Assembly (NCBI GenBank): GCA_933228675.1
Contig: OW121744.1
Location: 114,103,600 to 114,167,599, forward strand
Direction of reading: 5' to 3'
From: Stomorhina lunata
Lineage: Eukaryota; Arthropoda; Insecta; Diptera; Rhiniidae
Length of the DNA: 64,000 nt
The translations under genes were made by a program, and so were the position numbers. The notes under the pieces were generated by a model. It searched no databases and was not told the DNA's origin. It saw nothing but the letters and a program-made list of their open reading frames with translations. Positions 34,085 to 45,735 of the stretch are shown here, in pieces. Positions within the stretch are counted from its first letter, which is position 1; every line of letters starts with the position of its first letter.

Positions 34085-35690
34085 GCTCCACTTTTGTACA
34101 GAAAATCTCTTCAATAGTCAACTTTTCTATAGAAATACCTTCCTAACGTCAACTTTTTTAGAGAAATGGTTTCCTATCATCAACTTTTCTAGAAAAAAGT
34201 CTTCCTATCATATACTTTTCTAAAGAAATGTCTTCCTATCGTCAACTTTTCTAGAGAAATGTCTTCCCATCGTTAACTTTTCTATAGAAATGTATTCGTA
34301 ATGTCAACTTTTCTATAGAAAAGTATTCGTAACGTTAACTTTTCTATAGAAATGTATTCGTAACGTAAACTTTTCTATAGAAATGTATTCTTAACGTCAA
34401 CTTTTCTATAGAAATGTATTCCTAACGTCAACTTTTTTAGAGAAATGTCTTCCTATCATCAACTTTTCTAGACAAACAAGTCTTCCTATCATCAACTTTT
34501 CTAAAGAAATGTCTTACTATCGTCAACTTTTCTAGAGAAATGTCTTCTCATCGTCAATTTTTCTATAGAAATGTATTCGTAACGTCAACTTTTCTATAGA
34601 AATGTATTCCTAACGTCAACTCTTCTATAGAAATGTATTCCTAACGTCAACTTTTCTATAGAAATGTATTCTTAACGTCAACTTTTCTATAGAAATGTAT
34701 TCCTAACGTCAACTTCTATAGAAATGTATCCCTAACGTCAACTTTTCTATAGAAATGTATTCTTAACATCAACTTTTCTATAGAAATGTATTCCTAACGT
34801 CAATATTTCTATAGAAATGTATTCCTAACGTCAACATTTCTATAGAAATGTATTCCTAACGTCAACTTTTCTATAGAAATGTATTCCTAACGTCAACTTT
34901 TCTATAGAAATGTGTTCCTAACGTCAACTTTTCTATAGAAATGTATTCCTAACGTCAACTTTTCTATAGAAATGTATTCCTAACGTCAACTTTTCTATAG
35001 AAATGTATTACTAATGTCAACTTTTCTATAGAAATGTATTCCTAACGTCAACTTTTCTATAGAAATGTCTCCCTAACGTCAACTTTTCTATAGAAATGTT
35101 TGCCTATCGTCAACTTTTCTAAAGAAATGTTTGGCTATCGTCAACTTTTCTATAGAAATGTTTGCCTATAGAAATGTTTGCCTATAGAAATGTTTGCCTA
35201 TCTTCAACTTTTCTACAGAAATGTTTGCCTATCGTCAACTTTTCTATAGAAATTTTTGCCTATCGTAAACTTTTCTAATGAAATGTTTGCCTGCCGTCAA
35301 CTTTTCTATAGAAATGTTTGCCTACCGTCAACTTTTCTGTGGAAATGTTTGCCTATCGTCAACTTTTCTATAGAAATATTTGCCTATCATCAATTTTTCT
35401 ATAGAAATGTTTGCCTAACTTCAACTTTTCTATAGAAATGTTTGGCTATCGTCAACTTTTCTATAGAAATGTTTGCCTATCGTCAACTTTTGTTTGCCTA
35501 TCGTCAACTTTTCTATAGAAATGTTTGCCTATCGTCATCTTTTCTATTGAAATGTTTGCCTATCGTCATTTTTTCTATAGAAATGTTTGCCTATCGTCAA
35601 CTTTTCTATAGAAATGTCTTCCTATCGTCATCTTTTCTATTGAAATGTGTTTCTATCGTTAACTTTTCTACAGAAATGTTTAACTTTATA
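34085..35690. repeat. 31-bp minisatellite, class I, array d, minus orientation (about 52 copies)
   Basis: Units AACGTCAACTTTTCTATAG plus AAATGTATTCCT on the left, switching near 35090 to ATCGTCAACTTTTC plus AAATGTTTGCCT on the right. Two internal units are shortened to TATAGAAATGTTTGCC (35160-35200). An open frame at 35442-35768 is repeat-derived. Confidence 0.95.
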
Positions 35691-36532
35691 TTAAAATGTT
35701 TTCACTGCATTAAAATGTTTTTAAACTTTTCGCAAATGTTTAACTTTTATCTTTTTCTGGTAACTTAATTGTCTTAGCATAAATTCTATATTAAAATTTG
35801 CAACATCCTGTGCAGTGAAATGCTTTACTCAAAATTCACTCTTAATTACACAACCAAAACTTCCGTTTCCGTTTAAATTGATCTCAAAAAATTATTTGTG
35901 TTTTGCTTTGATTTTACAAACTTTACAAAATTTGTATAATTACTAAAGTTTGCCATAAAAGTAAATATTTTCCAAGTTTTTTTTTTAAATAATCATTATA
36001 AGCGATTTTCTTTGTTGTTAGGACTCAAAATAATCAAATGAAACGGGTTGGTGTTGCATAATTATAAAGTGATTGAAGAAAATAGTTTGTAAATGAGCTT
36101 TTAACAGGATATTATTTTAATAATTAAGAGGAATAAGATACCGGATTTATAAAAAGGTTATTTAGAATAAATCCTTTTTTAAATAACAAACAGTAAAATA
36201 TTCTGGTAAAATTGTGGCTTGAATAATTGAAAACATTTTCATAGGGAAGTGTGTGATAATCTGATTTCCTATTTGACTGAATAAAAGACATAAAAACGAA
36301 ATGTTGCAGGTGGCAGCAAAGAACAGTTCACATAATAAAATAAACACTTTTGATACTAAAACTAACACTAGGAATAACTCCACAATATCCTGTTAATCAC
36401 GCACATCATCCAGACGAAAATTACCCCAAAACATATAATTGATATGTTGTTCTTTCTCCGGCTTATATCACAGTTGTCATCCTTACCCTGTCCATTATAA
36501 GCAAATTGTAGTTAATAAAAAAACATAAAAGC
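35691..36532. other. Unique spacer, no gene recognised
   Basis: AT-rich DNA between arrays d and e. One minus-strand frame at 36162-36383 without recognisable features. No RNA gene or element ends seen. Confidence 0.4.
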
Positions 36533-38645
36533 TCTCCTATCGTCAACTTTTCTATAGAAAAGCTCTCCTATCGTCAACTTTTCTATAGAAAAGCTCTCCT
36601 ATCGTCAACTTTTCTATAGAAAAGCTCTCCTATCGTCAACTTTTCTATAGAAAAGCTCTCCTATCGTCAACTTTTCTATAGAAAAGCTCTCCTATCGTCA
36701 ACTTTTCTATAGAAAAGCTCTCCTATCGTCAACTTTTCTATAGAAAAGCTCTCCTATCGTCAACATTTCTATAGAAAAGCTCTCCTATCGTTAACTTTTC
36801 TATAGAAAAGCTCTCCTATTTACAACTTTTCTATAGAAAAGCTCTTCTTTCGTCAACTTTTCTATAGAAAAGCTCTCCTGTCGTCAACTTTTCTATAGAA
36901 AAGCTCTCCTGTCGTCAACTTTTCTATAGAAAAGCTCTCCTATCGTCAACTTTTCTATAGAAAAGCTCTCCTGTCGTCAACTTTTCTATAGAAAAGCTCT
37001 CCTGTCGTCAACTTTTCTATAGAAAAGCTCTCCTGTCGTCAACTTTTCTATAGAAAAGCTCTCCTGTCGTCAACTTTTCTATAGAAAAGCTCTCCTGTCG
37101 TCAACTTTTCTATAGAAAAGCTCTCCTGTCGTCAACTTTTCTATAGAAAAGCTCTCCTGTCGTCAACTTTTCTATAGAAAAGCTCTCCTGTCGTCAACTT
37201 TTCTATAGAAAAGCTCTCCTGTCGTCAACTTTTCTATAGAAAAGCTCTCCTGTCGTCAACTTTTCTATAGAAAAGCTCTCCTGTCGTCAACTTTTCTATA
37301 GAAAAGCTCTCCTGTCGTCAACTTTTCTATAGAAAAGCTCTCCTGTAGTCAACTTTTCTATAGAAAAGCTCTCCTGTCGTCAACTTTTCTATAGAAAAGC
37401 TCTCCTGTCGTCAACTTTTCTATAGAAAAGCTATCCTGTCGTCAACTTTTCTATAGAAAAGCTCTCCTGTCGTCAACTTTTCTATAGAAAAGCTCTCCTG
37501 TCGTCAACCTTTCTATAGAAAAGCTCTCCTGTCGTCAACTTTTCTATAGAAAAGCTCTCCTGTCGTCAACTTTTCTATAGAAAAGCTCTCCTGTCGTCAA
37601 CTTTTCTATAGAAAAGCTCTCCTGTCGTCAACTTTTCTATAGAAAAGCTCTCCTGTCGTCAACTTTTCTATAGAAAAGCTCTCCTGTCGTCAACTTTTCT
37701 ATAGAAAAGCTCTCCTGTCGTCAACTTTTCTATAGAAAAGCTCTCCTGTCGTCAACTTTTCTATAGAAAAGCTCTCCTGTCGTCAACTTTTCTATAGAAA
37801 AGCTCTCCTGTCGTCAACTTTTCTATAGAAAAGCTCTCCTGTCGTCAACTTTTCTATAGAAAAGCTCTCCTGTCGTCAACTTTTCTATAGAAAAGCTCTC
37901 CTGTCGTCAACTTTTCTATAGAAAAGCTCTCCTGTCGTCAACTTTTCTATAGAAAAGCTCTCCTGTCGTCAACTTTTCTATAGAAAAGCTCTCCTGTCGT
38001 CAACTTTTCTATAGAAAAGCTCTCCTGTCGTCAACTTTTCTATAGAAAAGCTCTCCTGTCGTCAACTTTTCTATAGAAAAGCTCTCCTGTCGTCAACTTT
38101 TCTATAGAAAAGCTCTCCTGTCGTCAACTTTTCTATAGAAAAGCTCTCCTGTCGTCAACTTTTCTATAGAAAAGCTCTCCTGTCGTCAACTTTTCTATAG
38201 AAAAGCTCTCCTGTCGTCAACTTTTCTATAGAAAACCTCTCCTGTCGTCAACTTTTCTATAGAAAAGCTCTCCTGTCGTCAACTTTTCTATAGAAAAGCT
38301 CTCCTATCGTCAACTTTTCTATAGAAAAGCTCTCCTATCGTCAACTTTTCTATAGAAAAGCTCTCCTATCGTCAACTTTTCTATAGAAAAGCCCTCCTAT
38401 CGTCAACTTTTCTATAGAAAAGCTCTCCTATCGTCAACTTTTCTATAGAAAAGCTCTCCTATCGTCAACTTTTCTATAGAAAAGCTCTCCTATCGTCAAC
38501 TTCTCTATAGAAAAGCTATCCTATCGTCAACTTTTCTATAGAAAAGCTCTCCTATCGTCAACTTTTCTATAGAAAAGCTCTTCCATCGTCAACTTTTCTA
38601 TAGAAAAGCTCTCCTATCGTTAACTTTTCTATAGAAATGCTCTCC
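36533..38645. repeat. 31-bp minisatellite, class I, array e, minus orientation (about 68 copies)
   Basis: Units CGTCAACTTTTCTATAG plus AAAAGCTCTCCT(A/G)T. Outer units at both ends (to about 36880 and after about 38300) carry CCTATCG, while the whole centre carries CCTGTCG. The nested pattern indicates one variant unit amplified inside an older array. Highest purity of the class I arrays. Confidence 0.97.
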
Positions 38646-38739
38646 GTCATCGCTCATCGTCAAAAGAAATTGTGGGCAGAGTTGCCGTTTTTTTTTTTTA
38701 CTTCTAGCTAAAAATGTGTAGTTCTAACGTTTTAAAAAG

Positions 38740-39535
38740 AAAAATTTTCTACTCCATTTTTTTATATTTTTGTCAAAAATTTTTCTATGAAAAATTTTTT
38801 GAAAAATTTTTTGTTAGAAATTTTTCTATGAAAAATTTTTTGTCAAAAACTTTCTATGAAAAATTTTTTGTCAAAAATTTTTCTATGAAAAATTTTTTGT
38901 TAGAAATTTTTCTATGAAAAATTTTTTGTCAAAAATTTTTCTATGAAAAATTTTTTGTCAAAAATTTTTCTATGAAAATTTTTTTGTCAAAAATTTTTCT
39001 ATGAAAAATTTTTGGTCAAAAATTTTTCTATGAAAAAGTTTTTGTCAAAAATTTTTCTATGAAAAATTTTTTGTAAAAAATTTTGATATGGAAAATTTTT
39101 TATAAAAAATTTTGATATGGAAAATTTTTTTTATCAAAAATTTTTCTATGCACAATTTTTTTATCAAAATCTTTTCTATAGAAAATTTTTTTATCAAAAA
39201 TTTTTCTATATTTTTTTATCAAAAATTTTCTATAATTTTTGTATAAAAAAAAATTTTTTTTTTAATATTTCTATGAAAAATTTTTTTATAAGTATTTTTC
39301 TATATAAATTTTTTTTAATAAAAATTTTTCTATATAAATTTTTTTTAATAAAAATTTTTCTATAGAAAATTTTTTTATCAAAAATTTTTCTATAGAAAAT
39401 TTTTATCAAAAATTTTTATATAGAAAATTTTCTTACAAATATTTTTCTATAGAAAGTTTTTTTTATCAAACATTTTTCTATGAAAATATTTTTATCAAAA
39501 CTTTTTCTATAGAAAATTTTCTGGATCAAAAATAT
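38740..39535. repeat. 31-bp minisatellite, class III (AT-rich), array a (about 25 copies)
   Basis: Units TTTTTCTATGAAAAATTTTT plus TGTCAAAAATT (31 bp), drifting to ..TATAGAAAATTTTTTTATC. It adjoins class I array e with only about 100 bp between. Phe/Lys/Ile-rich open frames (38714-38917, 39117-39365) are artefacts of a near multiple-of-three period. Confidence 0.9.
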
Positions 39536-40034
39536 CTTTAAAATATAAAAATCTAAAATTGTTTAATATTAGAATTGATTTCTATTTTGAAAAATATTCC
39601 CAATATTTACAAAAATATTCCCAATGTTTTCAAAAGTAATAGTGGCGTGGCAACAATATTCGAGATTATATTTCTTTGTTCTCTCGAACCATATGTTTTG
39701 TTGCTATAAATTGGATTTTGATTTGTTTCTTGGCTATTTTGTTTTTGTCTTTTCTTTAGCCAAGCGGAATCAACCAACTCTGTTAATATCCAAATTCCAA
39801 CTCAATGATTTTAATACTCATTTTTACGAGTTTTATTAATGATCGTGGTATTTACGAACAATAAAAAAATTCATCGGCTGCTGGTGGTATGGGCTGTCTA
39901 CTGCTGTTCATAGTTTTTCGTAGAAACTTTCAAAAATATTTTTATCCAAAATTTTTCCATAAAAAATGTTTTCATCGAAAAGTTTTCTTTAGAAGGAAGA
40001 GGCAAGTTTTAATACCACATTACCCCCCACTTAT
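39536..40034. other. Spacer; contains segment duplicated near 50.9 kb
   Basis: 39826-39900 (ATTTACGAACAATAAAAAAA, CATCGGCTGCTGGTGGTATG) is nearly identical to 50893-50985, and both follow class III arrays, so array plus flank were duplicated together in direct orientation. No gene seen. Confidence 0.6.
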
Positions 40035-40096
40035 TTAAGTTCTATTGAAATTGAAAATAAAAATTTAAATAACTTGAAAAAGTTTCATATGAATTT
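40035..40096. other. 3' flank of g10 up to the inversion breakpoint
   Basis: TTTCATATGAATTTTTATTT and ATTGAAATTGAAAATAAAAA here are the reverse complement of 9845-9896 downstream of g4. Similarity ends at about 40035, marking the inner breakpoint of the right arm. Confidence 0.7.
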
Positions 40097-40834
40097 TTAT
40101 TTAGTTTTTCTCTTCCTTTTCATCCTGGGAAGAATACTGCCTTTAGTCTCAAAACTGGCCATCAATTTGTTGGATTCAAATAAATCAATTCCATTGACAA
40201 AGTGTACAAAGGGCATTATCGTATTTAAACTTTCATCGCTAAAAGTAAAATTCCGAAATGTATATAAAAAATTCTGAAAGAAGACAAGATTATTGAATTT
40301 CTTTTTTAAACAAAAGACGAGATGCAAAGTTAAATACCGCTTTGAAAGGACAGGCATAGGGAAAGTTACTGCTACTTCTTAGTTTCCGAATTTCCGATTG
40401 CAATAGAGCTATATCGAACCATGTATTAAATGAATCACATATATCAACTTTGACATCGATATACTTAACAGTCACATTCTTCGTAAGAGGTTTGAAATCA
40501 ATAAAATATCTTCCGAAAAAATTGCTTTCCATTTTCTTGGCAAACATTACTTCTCCGTTAAAAACATAAGTATTGTAGGCCACTTCTTCGAATGAACAAT
40601 TAAAGAGTTTCAAATTTTGGGTGTAGTGTCTACATGTAATGCTGTCAAATGTCAAATGGAACTGACTTTTGGAACGACTCTTTTAGGGTTATAAAGTTGT
40701 AAAATAATGAAATGGCTAATAAACCAAATTGTTTAGGCATAAAAAGTAAAAATATACAAATTAAGGGGACTTACCTGAACCAAGTTTTTCGAATTTAGTA
40801 ACAAATAAAATAGGACGAGAATTTTCCGCATCAT
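40097..40834 (-). CDS. g10: DUF1091-family secreted protein, 192 aa, inverted copy of g4
   Basis: Exons 40775-40834, 40338-40679 and 40097-40273, minus strand. Starts with tandem ATGs (MMRKILVLFYLLLNSKNLVQ), donor GTAAGT. Exon 2 (114 codons) has HLTFDSITC, FNCSFEEVAYNTYVFNG, GRYFIDFKPLTKNVT, KVDICDSFN and ACPFKA. Exon 3 starts NFLYTFRNFTFSDESLNT and ends GSILPRMKRKRKTK, identical to the g4 tail. It is the best conserved mirrored pair (15 of 114 exon-2 differences). Intron 2 (64 bp) and the 3' flank also match g4. A 652-bp insertion lies about 195 bp upstream. Function as for the family. Confidence 0.9.
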
Positions 40835-41028
40835 TTCTAATTGTTTTAAAGGCTAGTTCCACTTAAATTCTGTCTAGCTACTTAATTTAAATTAACTTTT
40901 TATTTCAATTATTTCGTTTTAGACATGGATATATAACTATACCATAACTAATTTTTCATTTGAAAAGTATATATTTACTATAAATAATTGTTTAAAAAAT
41001 ATCATTTTGGTTAACCAGCCGTAAAAAA

Positions 41029-41680
41029 CAAGTAAGAAAAGCTATAGTCGGTCAAGCCCGACTATATCATACCCTACACTACTAAGGCCAAAAATGGACC
41101 AACAATTAAACAAGTTTTCCTTAAGTCTTAAAGACATACATACATATACTGTGCTACTTTTTTCAAAATTTCGAGATATATGTATGTCATTTCCCACTAA
41201 GGGCCTGATATGGGATCTAAGGTCAATTGTGGACCGATTTTTACCAAATTCTGGTTATTGGTTTATATTTATAAAATATTTATCTGTACAAAGTTTAAGT
41301 TATGAAATGCATTTATCTTTAGAGTTATAAACGTTTTTCCGTGTTTATAAACGACTTTTAAGAATGTGTCTTGTATGAGAGGTATGGTCAAATATGAACC
41401 GATTACTACAAAATGGGATATAGCGATCGTCCTTCGACCAAAATATGAGCCTGTGCCAAATTTCATTAAATTATCTTTAAAGTTACGACCTGTACAATAA
41501 TAACAAGCTTACATGAATAACCGGCCAGATAGCCGGACGGACATCGTTAAAACAACTCAGAAAGTGATTCTAAGTCGATTGGTATACTAAAAGTGGGTCT
41601 TAGACCAATATTTCTATGCGTTACAAACATCATCACAAACCCAATATACCCTTTCCACCTATCCTGATGAAGGGTATAAT
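41029..41680 (-). mobile_element. Non-autonomous element with 3' hairpin, clean insertion relative to the other arm
   Basis: The other arm has an empty site (8899-8920 reads, reversed, GCCATAAAAAATAACAAATA), so this 652-bp segment inserted between AAAAAA and TAACAAA without an obvious target-site duplication, at an A/T junction. On the minus strand it runs from TTATACCCTTCATC to CTTACTTG, with a perfect 9-bp stem (TATAGTCGG at 41043-41051, CCGACTATA at 41058-41066) about 14 bases before its 3' end. This is the layout of Helitron-like elements, though the CTTG end is not the canonical CTRR. No coding capacity. Confidence 0.65.
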
Positions 41681-41687
41681 AACAAAT

Positions 41688-42156
41688 AAGGAGTGTTCCA
41701 AATAAAATTTGTGGCTGTGTTGAGTTAAATAAAACTTAAAAATATGTACAAATATATTTGACATACAAATTTTGAAAAGTTATTCATAACTTTTAATTTT
41801 ATTTTGCGGAAGGGTTTCACTTACGCTTATCATCTTAACTAGAACGTGCTTCTCTTTACTGTATTTTTGAATTCCTTGGCTTATATGTAGTCACTCAGTG
41901 CTCCCTCAGAAAACGTAAAAACCAGTTTTGTAGTCACTCTGTTGTATAAAATTCTGTGTTTAAAGTGCCTGACCGCACAAATTCTTCGCTCATTTGCGAC
42001 AATTGCAAATTGCTTACCACACAAGACATTTCTTGAAGTATGTTTCCAAATTTTATGTCCTGAATATTGCCTCATTTGATAGCAACATAAACTAATATTG
42101 GACCGGAAGTGGCTGTAATGTGTATTTTAATTGGAACACTTCTTATTTTTATATAA
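41688..42156. mobile_element. Short DNA-transposon relic with inverted termini
   Basis: Left ATAAGGAGTGTTCCAAATAA (41687) and right TTGGAACACTTCTTAT (42131) are imperfect inverted repeats. The element is homologous in reverse complement to 7643-8900 near g4 but lacks that copy's inner insertion. It predates the inverted duplication because both arms carry it. Confidence 0.6.
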
Positions 42157-42239
42157 AAAATTTCTGTCAGTTACTTGTATATTAGCCTTCATATGATGGA
42201 AATTTTGTTGTTGTTCTATTCTAGTTCTTTATTTTAAAT

Positions 42240-44463
42240 AACTGCTGAGTCATCTTAAACTGCTGAGTCATCTTAAACTGCTGAATCATTAAAACTACTG
42301 AATAATTTTATCTTAAACTGCTGAGTAATCTCAAAATACTCAGTAATTTCAAACTGCTGAGTCATCTCAAAATACTCAGTAATTTCAAACTGCTGAGTCA
42401 TCTTAAACTACTGAGTAATTTAAAACTGCTGGGTCATCTTGACATGCTCAGTAATTTTAAACTGCTGAGTTATCTTGACATGCCCAGTAATTTTAAATTG
42501 CTGAGTCATCTCAAAATACTCAGTAATTTCAAACTGCTGAGTCATCTTAAACTACTGAGTAATTTTAAACTGCTGAGTCATCTCAAAATACTCAGTAATT
42601 TCAAACTGCTGAGTCATCTTAAACTACTGAGTAATTTCAAACTGCTGAGTCATCTTAAAATACTGAGTAATTTCAAACTGCTGAGTCATCTCAAAATACT
42701 CAGTAATTTAAAACTGCTGGGTCATCTTGACATGCTCATTAATTTTAAACTGCTGAGTCATCTTGGCATGCTCAGTAATCTTAAATTGCTGAGTCATCTT
42801 AAAACACTCAGTAATTTCAAACTGCTGAGTCATCTTAAACTACTGAGTAATTTTAAACTGCTGAGTCATCTCAAAATACTCAGTAATTTCAAACTGTTGA
42901 GTCATCTTAAACTACTGAGTAATTTCAAACTGCTGAGTCTTCTCAAAATGCTCAGTAATTTCAAACTACTGAGTCATCTTAAAATACTCAGTTAATTCAA
43001 ACTGCTGAGTCATCTCAAAATACTCAGTAATTTAAAACTGCTGGGTCATCTTGACATGCTCATTAATTTTAAATTGCTGAGTCATCTTGGCATGCTCAGT
43101 AATCTTAAATTGCTGAGTCATCTTAAAATACTCAGTAATTTCAAACTGCTGAGTCATCTTAAACTACTGAGTAATTTTAAACTGCTGAGTCATCTCAAAA
43201 TACTCAGTAATTTCAAACTACTGAGTCATCTTAAAATACTCAGTTATTTCAAACTCCTGAGTCATCTCAAAAAACTCAGTAATTTCAAACTACTGAGTCA
43301 TCTTAAAATACTCAGTAATTTCAAACTGCTGAGTCATCTTAAACTACTGAGTAATTTAAAACTGCTGGGTCGTCTTGACATGCTCAGTAATTTTAAACTA
43401 CTGAGTCATCTTAAAATACTCAGTAATTTCAAACTGCTGAGTCATCTTAAAATACTCAGTAATTTCAAACTGCTGAGTCATCTTAAACTACTGAGTAATT
43501 TCAAACTGCTGAGTCATCTCAAAATACTCAGTAATTTCAAACTGCTGAGTCATCTTAAAATACTCAGTAATTTCAAACTGCTGAGTCATCTCAAAATACT
43601 CAGTTATTTCAAACTGCTGAGTCGTCTCAAAATACTCAGTAATTTCAAACTGCTGAGTCATCTCAAAATACTCAGTTGAGTCATCTTAAAATACTCAGTA
43701 ATTTCAAACTGCTGAGTCATCTCAAAATGCTCAGTAATTTTAAACTGCTGAGTCATCTTAAACTACTGAGTAATTTCAAACTGCTGAGTCATCTCAAAAT
43801 ACTCAGTAATTTCAAACTGCTGAGTCATCTTAAAATACTCAGTAATTTCAAACTGCTGAGTCATCTCAAAATACTCAGTTATTTCAAACTGCTGAGTCGT
43901 CTCAAAATACTCAGTAATTTCAAACTGCTGAGTCATCTCAAAATACTCAGTTGAGTCATCTTAAAATACTCAGTAATTTCAAACTGCTGAGTCATCTTAA
44001 ACCACTGAGTAATTTCAAACTGCTGAGTCATCTCAAAATACTCAGTAATTTCAAACTGCTGAGTCATCTTAAACTACTGAGCAATTTCAAACTGCTGAGT
44101 CATCTCAAAATACTCAGTAATTTCAAACTGCTGAGTCATCTTAAAATACTCAGTAATTTCAAACTGCTGAGTCATCTTAAACTACTGAGCAATTTCAAAC
44201 TGCTGAGTCATCTCAAAATACTCAGTAATTTCAAACTGCTGAGTCATTTTGAAATGCTCAGTAATTTCAAACTGCTGAGTCATCTTAAAATACTCAGTAA
44301 TTTCAAACTGCTGAGTCATCCTAAACTACTGAGTAATTTCAAACTGCTGAGTCATCTTAAAATACTCAGTAATTTCAAACTGCTGAGTCATCCTAAACTA
44401 CTGAGTAATTTTAAACTGCTGAGTCATCTTAAAATACTCAGTAATTTCAAACTGCTGAGTCAG
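42240..44463. repeat. 36-bp satellite, about 62 copies
   Basis: Units are CTGCTGAGTCATCT(T/C)AAA followed by (A/C)TACTGAGTAATTTCAAA or ATACTCAGTAATTTCAAA: two related 18-bp halves. Since 36 is a multiple of three, each strand gives long open frames (183-207 codons of L-S-N-F-K-L-L-S-H-L-K) that are artefacts. Two short deletions join CTCAG directly to TTGAGTCATC (43674, 43949). Seeds of the same unit flank g3 at 4080-4250 and 6120-6300. It occupies the place of the missing g3 copy. Confidence 0.95.
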
Positions 44464-44712
44464 TTTGAAAATAAAAAAAAAAATTTTATAGAAAAATTGT
44501 TAATAAAAAATTTTCTATAGAACAATTTTTAATGAAAATTTTTCTATAGAAAAATTTTTAATAAAAAATTTTCTATAGAAAAATTTTTAATAAAAAATTT
44601 TCTATAGAAAAATTTTTAATAAAAAATTTTCTATGGAAAAATTTTTGATAAAAAAATTTTCTATAGAAAAATTTTTGACAAAAAAATTTTCTGTAAAAAA
44701 TTTTTCTACAGT
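44464..44712. repeat. 31-bp minisatellite, class III, array b (about 8 copies)
   Basis: AT-rich units AAAAATTTTTAATAAAAAAT plus TTTCTATAGAA, 31 bp. Lies directly next to the 36-bp satellite and 100 bp from the g11 stop. Confidence 0.85.
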
Positions 44713-44811
44713 GATATTTAAAGTTTGTAAAGGCATACAATTAATCTTATTTTTGATTTTATTTATTTAAAAAAATGGATTAAGCATTATTAAACTCTAA
44801 GGGTTAAAGGA

Positions 44812-45521
44812 TTAAAAGTTTTTAAACATTTTCTTTTTTGGAATTATACCACCTGTTACCACTATCGCGGCCATCACTTTATTGCCCTCGAGTAATTCAA
44901 TTGAATTTGAAAAATTAACATAAGGAACTGACACTGTCAAATATTTATCCGTAAAAGAAAGATTTTTAATATCATAAAGAAAATCCTGTTAAATCAAAAT
45001 GGAAAACCAGGTTTAAAAATCATTCAAGCCCTTCTTTCTTTAACATACCTTTTTCAAGGGACACTGATAGGGAAGATTTCCTGTTCTTCTTAGCTCCTGC
45101 ATGATACCCTTTAAAATGGGTATATCAAAATCAGCTTTCAAGCCCTCACAGATGCTCATTTTTTGATCGATAAACGTTACCAGGGTTTTCTTTAAATTCG
45201 GCGTTACATCGACGACATAGTGTACACTAAATTTCTTATCCACATCTTTCCTAAACATGAATCGGGCTGAGAATATATAATTACTGGCTGCCAATCTTTT
45301 GAAATCGCAATCGAAGGTACTTAAGATTTTAGAATATTTTTGACAGGTCAAATTGAAGAATTCAAGATTCCAGTGACGACGTCTTGTGGCCTTGATCAAA
45401 GAAAATAGTTTTAAATTTTTTTATTAAAGTTTTAAAATATTTTGAAAAATTTTACTTGTTGGGAGTTTTCTAGCAATAATATTAGAATTATTAGGAGTTT
45501 CTGGAAATTTCTGGACCACAT
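44812..45521 (-). CDS. g11: DUF1091-family secreted protein, 193 aa, inverted copy of g2
   Basis: Exons 45456-45521, 45049-45390 and 44812-44985, minus strand. Signal exon of 22 residues beginning MWSRNFQKLLIILILL, donor GTAAAA as in g2. Exon 2 (114 codons) starts ATRRRHWNLEFFNLTC and has FDCDFKRLAASNYIFSAR, HYVVDVTP, MSICEGLK and QCPLKK; donor GTATGT. Exon 3 reads DFLYDIKNLSF and ends GGIIPKKKMFKNF. Exon lengths equal those of g2 exactly. It keeps the CP-x-K proline that g2 lost, so g11 is the more ancestral of the two at that site. AATAAA lies just downstream (44758-44763 complement). Head-to-head with g12, as g2 is with g1. Confidence 0.9.
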
Positions 45522-45735
45522 TCTACGGATTTCAAAATTTAAATGATGGACATTTTGGGTTGGCATTAAGTGAATAGTAATTTGCTATTAAAAATCAATT
45601 AATTTGGAAAATCGTCAATTAATTAAATTTAATTAAAAATCGTTTAAGGAAAAATCACTTTGTAATGTGAAAGAATTATCAGGAGATTAACCGATTAGTA
45701 TGTGAATCCGAAATTTTAGGGAAAAAGTTTTTTCT
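45522..45735. other. 5' flank of g11, conserved in the other arm
   Basis: Reverse complement of about 2800-2990: AGGAGATTAACCGATTA and TTGTAATGTGAAAGAATTAT match the g2 flank. The region is shared promoter-proximal DNA. Confidence 0.6.

Noticed and set aside
38714..39365. Phe/Lys-rich frames, also 49475-50913
   Set aside because: Class III AT-rich 31-bp array; low-complexity artefacts.
39624..39839. 71-codon plus frame with aromatic-rich peptide
   Set aside because: No splice context or homology recognised, and it overlaps the duplicated non-coding flank of the class III array.
41881..42075. 64-codon minus frame inside the TIR relic
   Set aside because: Possibly transposase-derived, but too short and too decayed to call; covered by the element feature.
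42444..44520. Long plus-strand open frames of a leucine-rich repeat-like peptide
   Set aside because: Pure 36-bp tandem DNA. The frame exists because the unit is a multiple of three, and it has no promoter, signal or flanking exon.
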